Source: Bacteroidales bacterium (GTDB lineage: Bacteria > Bacteroidota > Bacteroidia > Bacteroidales > UBA4181). From it: a stretch of 7,457 nt of DNA. Below the pieces are notes generated by a model that saw only the letters and a list, made by a program, of their open reading frames with translations, made no database searches and was not told where the DNA came from. Of the stretch, positions 1-6,851 are shown one piece after another (the first letter of the stretch is position 1; each line of letters begins with the position of its first letter). The stretch is taken from positions 1 to 7,457 of the forward strand of contig JAIRLS010000321.1 in assembly GCA_031259205.1 (NCBI GenBank), given 5' to 3'. The translations under genes were made by a program, and so were the position numbers.

Positions 1-1
1 G

Positions 2-157
2 TATGAGAATTTTATTGCCGGACAAATGTTTGTTACTCACACCGGATATTCCCCCGTGCGCGGTTCCATTACCGGAAACGTCCCGACGGACGCCCAAAAT
101 AGCGCTGTTAACGCCGACAGTGTTTGCGAAGCTGTCAGGGTTTTTACAGTCCGCTGA
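2..157 (+). CDS. C-terminal end of an unrecognised protein (partial, enters from left edge)
   Basis: An open frame runs from the left edge to a TGA at 155-157 and gives 51 residues. It begins YENFIAGQMF, has a central TGYSPVRGSITGN stretch and ends VCEAVRVFTVR. The mix of residues and codons looks like real coding sequence rather than a shadow: well spread hydrophobics, Gly/Asn turns and an alternating pattern at the end like a final beta-strand. I do not recognise the family. The stop lies inside the 3' end of the minus-strand pmbA gene, so the two genes converge and overlap by 14 bp (144-157). One minus-strand frame is also open here, so coding on + is probable but not proven. No transcription terminator is visible between the converging genes. 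Confidence 0.45.
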   Translation, partial: YENFIAGQMFVTHTGYSPVRGSITGNVPTDAQNSAVNADSVCEAVRVFTVR

Positions 158-1463
158 AGTTCACACTGTCGAACAGCAGAGAGGGGGTACGCCATGATGA
201 ACCGGTGCGGGCGTCGTTGCCTGTTTCGACCAATGAAGCCCAGAGCGTCAGCATATTGCCTGTGACGTTCATTTCTGAAATTGGTTTTACCGGTTGTCCG
301 TTTTCGATCAGGAATCCTTCGACGCCGAAGGAGAAATCGCCCGTAGCGCTGTTGCTGTTGCCTCCGTTGAATCCGGTAACCAGTATGCCTTTTTTCAGTT
401 GGGCGATCAATCCTTGCAGGTCTTTGTCGCCCGGCCGGAAAGTGAGGACGGATGCGCTGCCGATGGTAGGTTCTGTTTTCAAGCGGCTGGCGTTGTAGGT
501 ATCAATAAAGAAGGTTTTCAGGACGCCTTTTTCGATGACGGCGCGAGTACGAGTGGCCACGCCTTCGCTGTCGAACAGTCGGCTTCCCTGTGTCATGGGC
601 AGATGGGGTTCGTCGGTTAGCGTCAGGCAGTGGCAGGCGATTTTTTGTCCCATTTTGTCCAGCAGAAAGGAGTCTTTTTGAGCCAGCGCATTGCCGCTCA
701 TAGCGGTAATCATCGGAGAGAGGAGCCTGCCGACATTCATCCTGTCCACTACCATCGGGTAGGTTCCCGACTTGATTTTCTCCTGTCCGAGTTTGCTTAA
801 AGCCCGTTCCAGCGCTTTTTTCCCGACGCCTTCTTTTTGCAGTTGCTCCCAGAACAGGGAGGCGTCGTACCACCATGATTCCGGACGGGCGTTACCGTTG
901 CCTTTGAGCGACACTTCGGCGCTAAGGGTGAATGTAGTTTGCGCCTTTTCGCCTTCAAATCCGTTGCTGTCGATCAGATAGCTGTGTTCTTCGCTGTCGC
1001 CGTATGAGCCGGTAACGGAAATGATGCGTTTGTCGGTTTGATAGACCTCTTCTACCGTTGCTCTGGCCATTTGTAACCTGTCGTCGGGTTGCAGAAGTTC
1101 TATTTGTTTGTCGTAACCGGAGTCGGGCGCATCGTTGCCTTTGTAATACCGTTCCGGCTCCGGCAATGACCGATGAGCGTCTTCCGCCAGACAGCGGGTG
1201 GAGTCAATGGCGTTGGTGATAAATTTTTTCAATTCGTTTATTTCCATCCGGTTGGTTGAAAAGGTGCCATAGCGCCCGTCTACGAACAGCGCCAGCGTCA
1301 GTTGGTTTTGCGCCGACTGTTGCAGTGTTTCGAGCTGTGTGTTGCGGTATTCGAATGATCGTTCGGTGCCGGTGACAACAGATATTCTGGCGGCGGAACA
1401 GCCGTTCTTTTTAGCGAACGATAATAATTGGTGTGCAAGGTTTTTATACTCTTTTGAAATCAT
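144..1463 (-). CDS. pmbA: PmbA/TldE-family protein, partner subunit of TldD metalloprotease
   Basis: This 439-residue protein is full length for the PmbA/TldE family. In E. coli, TldE forms a heterodimer with TldD that degrades unfolded peptides; it matures microcin B17 and removes the CcdA antitoxin. TldE itself carries no metal site. The N-terminal half (about 1-150) is the mixed alpha/beta domain shared with TldD. The C-terminal half holds the family signature at about 363-381 (VTGFNGGN, then SATGDFSFG) followed by GFLIENGQPVKP. Where TldD has its HExxxH motif, this protein reads GRLLSPMITA (245-254), so the zinc ligands are absent, as expected for the TldE side. It starts at an ATG 27 bp after the tldD stop, which argues for one operon. 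There is no signal peptide, unlike its partner. No Shine-Dalgarno is visible. The stop is a TAA. Confidence 0.93.
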   Translation of the reverse strand: MISKEYKNLAHQLLSFAKKNGCSAARISVVTGTERSFEYRNTQLETLQQSAQNQLTLALFVDGRYGTFSTNRMEINELKKFITNAIDSTRCLAEDAHRSLPEPERYYKGNDAPDSGYDKQIELLQPDDRLQMARATVEEVYQTDKRIISVTGSYGDSEEHSYLIDSNGFEGEKAQTTFTLSAEVSLKGNGNARPESWWYDASLFWEQLQKEGVGKKALERALSKLGQEKIKSGTYPMVVDRMNVGRLLSPMITAMSGNALAQKDSFLLDKMGQKIACHCLTLTDEPHLPMTQGSRLFDSEGVATRTRAVIEKGVLKTFFIDTYNASRLKTEPTIGSASVLTFRPGDKDLQGLIAQLKKGILVTGFNGGNSNSATGDFSFGVEGFLIENGQPVKPISEMNVTGNMLTLWASLVETGNDARTGSSWRTPSLLFDSVNFSGL

Positions 1464-1490
1464 GATACCGGTTATTTGAATGACGTTTGA

Positions 1491-3008
1491 TTATATCCCG
1501 CCTACGGTAAGTTTTTTCACCAATACCGAAGGCAGTCCCTGGGTAACGGGTATGCTTTGTCCGTTTTTTCCGCAGGTCCATGTGCTGTTGTCCAGCAGGA
1601 GGTTGTCGGCTACCATTGTTATGTCGGCGAGCGCTTTAGGTCCGTTGCCGATGATGTTGATGTCCTTGATGGGTTGCGTGAGTTTTCCGTTTTCGATCAG
1701 GTAGCCTGATTTTACGAAGAAGGTAAAGTCCCCTGCTCCGATCTGTACTTGTCCGTTGGTGAATTTATCCGCATAGACGCCGTTTTTCACGCCGGCAATG
1801 ATTTCTTCCTCGCTCGCATTGCCGTTTTCCATATAGGTGCAACGCATTCGCGGCATGGGCGCGTAGCGGAACGACTCGCGCCGTCCGTTGCCTGTGGAGG
1901 GGATACCGTAATGCCGTGCGCTGATGCGGTCGTGCAGGTAACTGGTCAATATGCCTTCCGTGACGATACAGGTTTTCCGGCTTGGCGTGCCTTCGTCGTC
2001 GAAATTGATGGATCCGCGGTTGCCGGCAATGGTACCGTCGTCTATCACGTTGATGTGTTCGTTGCACACTTTTTTACCCAGCAGGTCGGAAAAGATGGAG
2101 ATGTTTTTACGGTTAAAATCGGCTTCGAAGGCGTGACCAATGGCTTCGTGCAGCAGGATGCCCGATCCTCCGGCAGCCATTACCACCGGCATTTCGCCGC
2201 CTTTCGGTTTCACGGCGGTAAACATGCGCGATGCGCCGTCTATCGCTTCGCGGCAAACCGTTTCTACCACATCGTCGGTTAAAAATTCCGCCCCTTTGCG
2301 GAAAGCGCGTGCCGAATGGAAATTTTCCGTTCGGCCTTTGTCGTTCATGATACAGTATGCGCTCAGGCTTGCCATTGGCCTGTAATCGCAGCATAATATT
2401 CCTTCGGAATTATAAAACAGGAGGTAGGAAGTGGTGTCGGACTGAGAGGCGATGACTTTCGCCACGCGCCGATCCATAGCGAAACAGCGGTCGTTGATTT
2501 TCTGTACGTAAGGCGTTTTGTCTTTCACCGTAACTTCTTCCCACGACCGTACGACGGGGTAATAATCGGTAAATACCGGCTCGCTCACATTAACGGCGGC
2601 GGTTGTCCCGGTGTTGCCCGATGCGATGCGCGACGCCGTGCGCGTGGCTTTCAGCATTTCTTCCGGCGTAATGTTTTCCGCATAGGCATAGCCTGTCCGG
2701 TCGCCCACGACCACCCTTACGCCCACACCATAGTCGATATTGGAAGATACACGGTTCACCGCGCCGTCTTGCAATGAAAGGTAGTTGTTGAAGGTGTGTT
2801 CAAAATACAGGTCGGCGTAATCAGCGCCGTTTTCAAGCGCTGCCGCCATTACTTTTTTCAAATCGCTTTCACTTACGCCGAAATGATTCATCATCAATGC
2901 GATTGCGTTTTTGGCGTCCGCGCACGATGTAATCATCAGTAAATCGGGAATTAATGCAGACCCCATCAACGCCATACCTCCCATCCCGATAAAATTCCGT
3001 CTTTCCAT
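1491..3008 (-). CDS. tldD: TldD-family zinc metalloprotease with Tat/lipoprotein-like leader
   Basis: The protein has 505 residues from the ATG at 3008. TldD is the catalytic half of the TldD/TldE protease. The zinc motif HEAIGH (HExxxH) is at 287-292, and the third ligand is Cys479 in TCGKNGQ, close to the C-terminus; both are intact. An N-terminal TldD domain spans about 50-115 (ADLYFEHTFNNYLSLQDG). The leader MERRNFIGMGGMALMG has twin arginines at 3-4 followed by N-F-I, a hydrophobic stretch, and then ITSC ending at Cys29, which fits a lipobox. I read this as a Tat signal, possibly of a lipoprotein; family members in Proteobacteria are cytoplasmic. The open frame reaches a TTG at 3041, but I prefer the ATG at 3008. 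It puts the twin arginines near the N-terminus, and the candidate promoter at 3046-3053 would start transcription inside the longer version. It leads directly into pmbA. Confidence 0.93.
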   Translation of the reverse strand: MERRNFIGMGGMALMGSALIPDLLMITSCADAKNAIALMMNHFGVSESDLKKVMAAALENGADYADLYFEHTFNNYLSLQDGAVNRVSSNIDYGVGVRVVVGDRTGYAYAENITPEEMLKATRTASRIASGNTGTTAAVNVSEPVFTDYYPVVRSWEEVTVKDKTPYVQKINDRCFAMDRRVAKVIASQSDTTSYLLFYNSEGILCCDYRPMASLSAYCIMNDKGRTENFHSARAFRKGAEFLTDDVVETVCREAIDGASRMFTAVKPKGGEMPVVMAAGGSGILLHEAIGHAFEADFNRKNISIFSDLLGKKVCNEHINVIDDGTIAGNRGSINFDDEGTPSRKTCIVTEGILTSYLHDRISARHYGIPSTGNGRRESFRYAPMPRMRCTYMENGNASEEEIIAGVKNGVYADKFTNGQVQIGAGDFTFFVKSGYLIENGKLTQPIKDINIIGNGPKALADITMVADNLLLDNSTWTCGKNGQSIPVTQGLPSVLVKKLTVGGI

Positions 3009-3045
3009 TTCATGTATTTGCTTGCTAAAAAAACGTTGCAAGATA

Positions 3046-3053
3046 CAAACTTA
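3046..3053 (-). promoter_or_regulatory. Candidate Bacteroidetes -7 element upstream of tldD
   Basis: Read on the minus strand the site is TAAGTTTG, an exact match to the Bacteroides -7 consensus TAnnTTTG. Transcription would begin near 3038, leaving a leader of about 30 nt before the ATG at 3008. I find no good -33 TTTG at the normal 19-21 bp distance; the nearest is a TTG 24 bp away (3078-3080). The -7 match is strong and the promoter as a whole is moderate. It would let tldD-pmbA be transcribed independently of the outer membrane protein gene upstream. Confidence 0.45.
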
Positions 3054-3124
3054 TTTTGACAAATGGAAAATCGAAGTCAAGAAACTGTAAATCAGACCGT
3101 CAGCATGGCGTCGGTGCAGGCCTG

Positions 3125-6094
3125 TTAATAGAAGTTTGTTCCTCCTGTGTCCGGTCGGCGTTGTCCTCCTTCGCGGTTGTAATTGTCGCGGCTACTGTCC
3201 CTGTCTTCACGGCTGCGGCTGCTGTTCCAGCCGTCGCGGTCGCCTCTGCCGCTTCTACCCATCGAATTGAACCGATAACTCACGGAAAGAATGAAATAAC
3301 TTGTGAGTGTGTTGTAACGGCTGTCTTCGATGTAGTTGGCCGTGATGCTGTGGCCGATATTCAGGCGTTGTTGCAGTACGTCGTTCCACTGGACACGAAA
3401 AGTAACATTTTTCTTCTGCAAAATCTGTTTACTCAACGAGATGTTCCACAGTATTTCCTCTTTATTATAGCCGGTTGACTGCCCCCTGTTCACTCTGTAA
3501 TTGAGGTCGGAAGCTATCGTAATACTGGCGGGCAGATACAGTTGGGTATTGTACGTCAAGCCGTAATTGTAGTTGGTTTGCGACGTTTTGCCTTCGTGGG
3601 AATAGTCGGTGTTCTGATAGCGGAGATTGGCGCGCAACTGCCCGTAGAACCAGTCTTTGCTATAACTCATCCCCAGATTCTGGTTGATGCCGGAAGTCAT
3701 GGAGATGTTTTTTTCACTTTGGTTTTTGATTTTGGTGTAACCAAGTTGATGATTATAATTCAGGCGTGTTTGAATGTTGAATTTTAATCTTTTGGCTTTA
3801 CCGAAAGGAATGTTATACAGCATGTCTGCGGAAGAACTCCACGATCCGTTTTCGTTGCGCGGGCTGGTGGTTTGTATGCCTGTTTGTTCTTCATATTCCG
3901 TAAAGTTGATGATTTCATTCATTGTAAAATCGAAATTACCGGAGGCCGTGAGGGAACGTTGCGTCAAACGGTCGTTTTTGCTGAAACGCAGTGACATACT
4001 GTTGGTAAATGCCGGCAAAAGGTCGGGATTTCCCATACGGATATTCAGCGGGTTGGTATTGTTCACCGTAGGGTCCAATTGCGAAACCGAAGGTTGGCGC
4101 GTATTGCCCCGATAGGTAAAACGCAGGTTGGTGGCCGAGTTAAAACGGTAACGGGCGTCTACTTGCGGTGAATAGTTGTACACTTTCCTGCCGTCGAGCT
4201 TGTTCACTATGGAATCCTTTCCGTAACGGTCGCCGTTGCGGATAAAACTTGTACTTTGCGTATAGGATGGCACCACATTCACCCCGACGGTATAGTCGTA
4301 ATTGGTTTTGACCGACCGGAAACTCAAGCCTGCGGTTTGGTTTATATAATTGTTGTAGAGGCTTTTATTATAGGTGGGATCATAAATCATCAATACTTCA
4401 TCGTAAGTGGATTTGAGGTTTTGTGTCCGGTTAAAACGGACATTGTACGAAAATTGCAGGGTATTGTTTTTGCCCAGCGGTTCCACGTAACTTACCCGGA
4501 TTTGATAATTAGCGTTGTCGGTAGAGGTGTTGATGTCCTGATTCACTGATTTGTTGCGATTGGGCTGGAGAAAAAATTCATTGACGGAGATGTTTCTTCC
4601 GTCGCCGGAACTGTTGTTTTGACTGGTGCTCAACGTGAGGTTGAAGCGTCTGTTTTTTTTGGCAAACCGGTGCGCCCATGTCGCTTCAGCTCCCCACACC
4701 CATCCGTAGGAGTTCGTATGTGTGTTGGCATCGCTGCCGTTCACTAATGTTGAGTCCGTGTCGCCTGCTATGGTAGTTTGGTTCGACCTGTCGTTCGATT
4801 CGGAATTGTTATACGAAATGTTAAAGTTGATATTGAAATCGTTCAAACTGTCTGCCTTATACTCAATACGAGTGTTGAAACGCAGGTTGTGCGAATAGTC
4901 ATGATCTTCCGATTCGCTTTCGCGATACGAAACGCTGTCTTTCAGTAGATTAGTCCGGAATGAAGAGCGCCACACGTTGTTGTCGGCATAGTTGTAGCTA
5001 AGGTTAGCGCCTATTTTAAAATCGTCGGTAACCGCTTTTTGTGCATTGACGCCTAAAGTGGTCGATTTGTTAATTCCGTTGCCGCCGCCGCTGCTACCGC
5101 GCATCCCTGCCCGCACGGAATTTCCCTGATCGGTAGACCCCTGATTGTTGATATTGTTGGTATTGACGATCAATGATATGCGGTCGTTTTCCAAAAAACG
5201 GTTGATCATGGAATTTGCCGTATAACGCGGACTTTCGAGCGACGGTTTTTCCACCAGCGAACCGGCGCCGGCAGAAACATTGCCCATCCATCCTTTTTTC
5301 ATGCCTTTTTTAATGGTGATGTTGATAATGGTTTCTTCCTCACCGTCATCCACGCCCGTGAGTATGGCCACATCCGATTTTTTCTCTATTACCTGTACTT
5401 TGTCGATTATATCCACTGTGAGGTTTTTGGTCGCCATTTTGGGATCGTTGCCGAAAAATTCCTTTCCATCTACAAACACACGTCTGACTTCTTTCCCTGC
5501 CGAGGTCGTAATTTTTCCATCGGCCTCCACTTCAACCCCCGGCAGGCGTTTGATGAGATCTTCCACAACAGCGCCTTCCTGCATCTTGAAGGCGGAGGGG
5601 TTGTACTCCAGCGTATCCTCTTTGACTACTACCTCCGGCGTAACTACCGTTATGGTCACTTCTCCCAACTCAATAGACGATTCCTTCATCATGACAACCC
5701 CCAAATCCATCGTTTTTCCGGTAAAATCGGCAGGAGTCAATTCCTTATACTGTGTGGAATAACCCAGTCCGTTGAACGACAGCAGGTAATTCCCCGCCCG
5801 CACCGAGTTCAGAGAAAATTTTCCTTTGGAGTTGCTGGTAGTATAACGAAGGACAGCGCTGTCTTTCGGGTTCAGCAGACAAATGTTGAGAACTACCGGT
5901 AGCGTTTTTATGTCGTCATTTTCTTCCGTTTGTTCCGTTTGTTCCATCACCGTACCTGTGATGTCGGATAGAGCCTGTTCCGTTTTGACGGTCTGCGCCT
6001 GCAAACCGCCCATCATCAGCAAGACCGCAATCAGGCAAAGGGTATATCTACTTCTATTTGTTTTCAAACTGTTCGACAAAATTTTCAGCCACAC
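3125..6094 (-). CDS. Outer membrane beta-barrel protein, TonB-receptor-like (OMP_b-brl_3 type)
   Basis: This protein has about 989 residues. In order it shows a signal peptide (charged NRSR, then a hydrophobic core ending LQAQ at 31-34), a carboxypeptidase-regulatory-like beta-sandwich (about 45-138, with GKFSLNSVRAGNYLLSF), a plug-like domain (about 155-265, with LIKRLPGVEVEADGKI and VFVDGKEFFGNDP), and a long barrel region rich in alternating Asn/Tyr/Ser strands ending SVSYRFN (about 270-943). A 46-residue hydrophilic tail follows. The order matches Bacteroidetes outer membrane beta-barrel proteins related to TonB-dependent receptors. I see no convincing TonB box, and no SusD-like gene is adjacent, so a SusC glycan importer is unlikely and the substrate is unknown. 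The start is uncertain because no in-frame ATG precedes the signal peptide core. I chose the GTG at 6094, which has an AAAGAAG 8 nt upstream. TTG codons at 6124, 6079 and 6067 are alternatives; the last would give a leader beginning MKTNRSRY. Confidence 0.88.
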   Translation of the reverse strand: MWLKILSNSLKTNRSRYTLCLIAVLLMMGGLQAQTVKTEQALSDITGTVMEQTEQTEENDDIKTLPVVLNICLLNPKDSAVLRYTTSNSKGKFSLNSVRAGNYLLSFNGLGYSTQYKELTPADFTGKTMDLGVVMMKESSIELGEVTITVVTPEVVVKEDTLEYNPSAFKMQEGAVVEDLIKRLPGVEVEADGKITTSAGKEVRRVFVDGKEFFGNDPKMATKNLTVDIIDKVQVIEKKSDVAILTGVDDGEEETIINITIKKGMKKGWMGNVSAGAGSLVEKPSLESPRYTANSMINRFLENDRISLIVNTNNINNQGSTDQGNSVRAGMRGSSGGGNGINKSTTLGVNAQKAVTDDFKIGANLSYNYADNNVWRSSFRTNLLKDSVSYRESESEDHDYSHNLRFNTRIEYKADSLNDFNINFNISYNNSESNDRSNQTTIAGDTDSTLVNGSDANTHTNSYGWVWGAEATWAHRFAKKNRRFNLTLSTSQNNSSGDGRNISVNEFFLQPNRNKSVNQDINTSTDNANYQIRVSYVEPLGKNNTLQFSYNVRFNRTQNLKSTYDEVLMIYDPTYNKSLYNNYINQTAGLSFRSVKTNYDYTVGVNVVPSYTQSTSFIRNGDRYGKDSIVNKLDGRKVYNYSPQVDARYRFNSATNLRFTYRGNTRQPSVSQLDPTVNNTNPLNIRMGNPDLLPAFTNSMSLRFSKNDRLTQRSLTASGNFDFTMNEIINFTEYEEQTGIQTTSPRNENGSWSSSADMLYNIPFGKAKRLKFNIQTRLNYNHQLGYTKIKNQSEKNISMTSGINQNLGMSYSKDWFYGQLRANLRYQNTDYSHEGKTSQTNYNYGLTYNTQLYLPASITIASDLNYRVNRGQSTGYNKEEILWNISLSKQILQKKNVTFRVQWNDVLQQRLNIGHSITANYIEDSRYNTLTSYFILSVSYRFNSMGRSGRGDRDGWNSSRSREDRDSSRDNYNREGGQRRPDTGGTNFY
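5924..5945. repeat. 9-bp in-frame tandem repeat near the start of the outer membrane protein gene
   Basis: The + strand unit TTCCGTTTG occurs twice in full (5924-5932, 5933-5941), followed by a partial third copy (TTCC, 5942-5945). On the coding (minus) strand it gives the acidic/polar run EQTEQTEE, just after the ITGTV strand that opens the carboxypeptidase-like domain. Being a multiple of three, copy-number change would add or remove three residues without a frameshift. Confidence 0.7.
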
Positions 6095-6142
6095 AAAAAC
6101 ATCTTCTTTATCAATAGGACACAAAAAATATCGAAAAGTTTA

Positions 6143-6199
6143 TTTCTGAAAATTCTTTTTTAGCGGATTTTCTGAAAAAGGAGGATTTGAAGTCTGAAA
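6143..6199. repeat. Three spaced copies of TCTGAAA in the gap before the outer membrane protein gene
   Basis: The intergenic gap 6095-6218 (124 bp, AT-rich) contains TTTCTGAAAA twice (6143-6152 and 6169-6178, 26 bp apart). A shorter TCTGAAA at 6193-6199 follows 22 bp further on. The core TTTC-T-GAAA is itself palindromic. It could be a regulator site for the gene on its left or a chance result of AT-rich sequence. Nothing else recognisable lies in the gap apart from a degenerate TATTTTTTG at 6122-6130 (minus strand), one base too long for a -7 element. There is no convincing terminator for the NUDIX gene. Confidence 0.3.
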
Positions 6200-6218
6200 C
6201 ATTCTCTGTCAAAGTCAT

Positions 6219-6851
6219 TTATAACAGTGAAATTTTTTGCCGGATTTTCAGTACCTCTTTCACCGATCCGTAAGTATTGTCCAATGTCCTGTTCGCCTCA
6301 TCGACGGAAAGCCAAAGCGCGTCGGTGATGTCCTCCGCCAGTTGAGGGTGCAGCGGGGCGGCGTAAGGAAATGTCATGGCGTACCATGCAGTATGTTTCA
6401 GGACATGCTTGTGACGGCGAAAGTAAGTATGATAGGTGTCGGTCAGTTTTGAGCTTATCACAGGCGCGACGGGCAACCCACATTCTTCCGTTACCTCTCG
6501 TACAGCCGTTTGTTCCGACGTTTCGCCTTTTTCTGCTTTTCCTTTCGGCAAATCCCATTTTCCCAGTCGTTTGATCATCAGAATACGCCCGTCGGCAAGC
6601 GCGACAACACCTCCGGCTGCCTCCACCGTGTGAAAACAGGAAACAACCGCTTTCATCAGCCGCTTTACGTCGGGATAAGAAATATACAAACGTTCATCCG
6701 TCGATTCGGAAAAATCCGACAAATATTTTTCCAGCATTTTTTGGTCGTCGTTCCACTTGATTTGACAGGTCGAATAAATTCTTGTATCTTTGTCGGTCAA
6801 AACAAGTACCCGTTCATCAAAGAAAATCTTTATGTCAGTTATATCTTCCAT
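6219..6851 (-). CDS. NUDIX hydrolase
   Basis: The protein has 210 residues. A perfect Nudix box occupies residues 104-126: GKAEKGE, seven residues, then REVTEECGL, matching GX5EX7REUXEEXGU. The glutamates that bind the catalytic divalent metal are therefore present. It is preceded by AAGGVVALADGRILMIKRLGKWDLPKG as in most family members, so the enzyme should hydrolyse a nucleoside diphosphate linked to another moiety; the substrate cannot be told from sequence. Residues 1-70 form an N-terminal extension (IKIFFDERVLVLTD onward), which I recall from other Bacteroidetes Nudix proteins. The frame stays open to 6986, but I chose the ATG at 6851. It is the last start before the conserved IKIFF segment, and the added upstream residues are only the reverse reading of pyrE. 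Its start overlaps the divergent pyrE start by 20 bp. Confidence 0.9.
   Translation of the reverse strand: MEDITDIKIFFDERVLVLTDKDTRIYSTCQIKWNDDQKMLEKYLSDFSESTDERLYISYPDVKRLMKAVVSCFHTVEAAGGVVALADGRILMIKRLGKWDLPKGKAEKGETSEQTAVREVTEECGLPVAPVISSKLTDTYHTYFRRHKHVLKHTAWYAMTFPYAAPLHPQLAEDITDALWLSVDEANRTLDNTYGSVKEVLKIRQKISLL
6761..6792 (+). promoter_or_regulatory. Candidate pyrE promoter, inside the NUDIX coding sequence
   Basis: A TTTG at 6761-6764 is followed after 20 bp by TATCTTTG at 6785-6792. This is an exact fit to the Bacteroides promoter pattern TTTG-N19-21-TAnnTTTG. Transcription would begin near 6799, giving a 5' leader of about 33 nt before the pyrE ATG at 6832. The whole element lies within codons of the minus-strand NUDIX gene. 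Confidence 0.6.

Noticed and set aside
1749..2282. 177-residue + strand reading frame
   Set aside because: It is antisense to the conserved catalytic half of tldD, including the HExxxH region; a shadow frame produced by GC-skewed codon positions.
3009..3041. Eleven extra N-terminal residues for TldD from a TTG start
   Set aside because: The start codon would be TTG, would move the twin arginines away from the N-terminus, and would lie at or before the likely transcription start.
3096..3115. Possible terminator hairpin after the outer membrane protein gene
   Set aside because: The arms ACCG/CGGT pair for only 4 bp, with mismatches inside and no T-run after them. The adjacent CAGGCCTG palindrome (3117-3124) has no loop.
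3056..3478. 140-residue + strand reading frame rich in Ala/Val, resembling a membrane protein
   Set aside because: It lies antisense to the outer membrane protein gene. The Ala/Val run is the reverse reading of the Arg/Asp/Ser-rich tail codons, with no independent sign of coding.
3125..6094. SusC/SusD-type glycan uptake locus
   Set aside because: No SusD-like lipoprotein, glycoside hydrolase or ECF/anti-sigma pair is adjacent, and the barrel protein resembles the OMP_b-brl_3 type rather than SusC.
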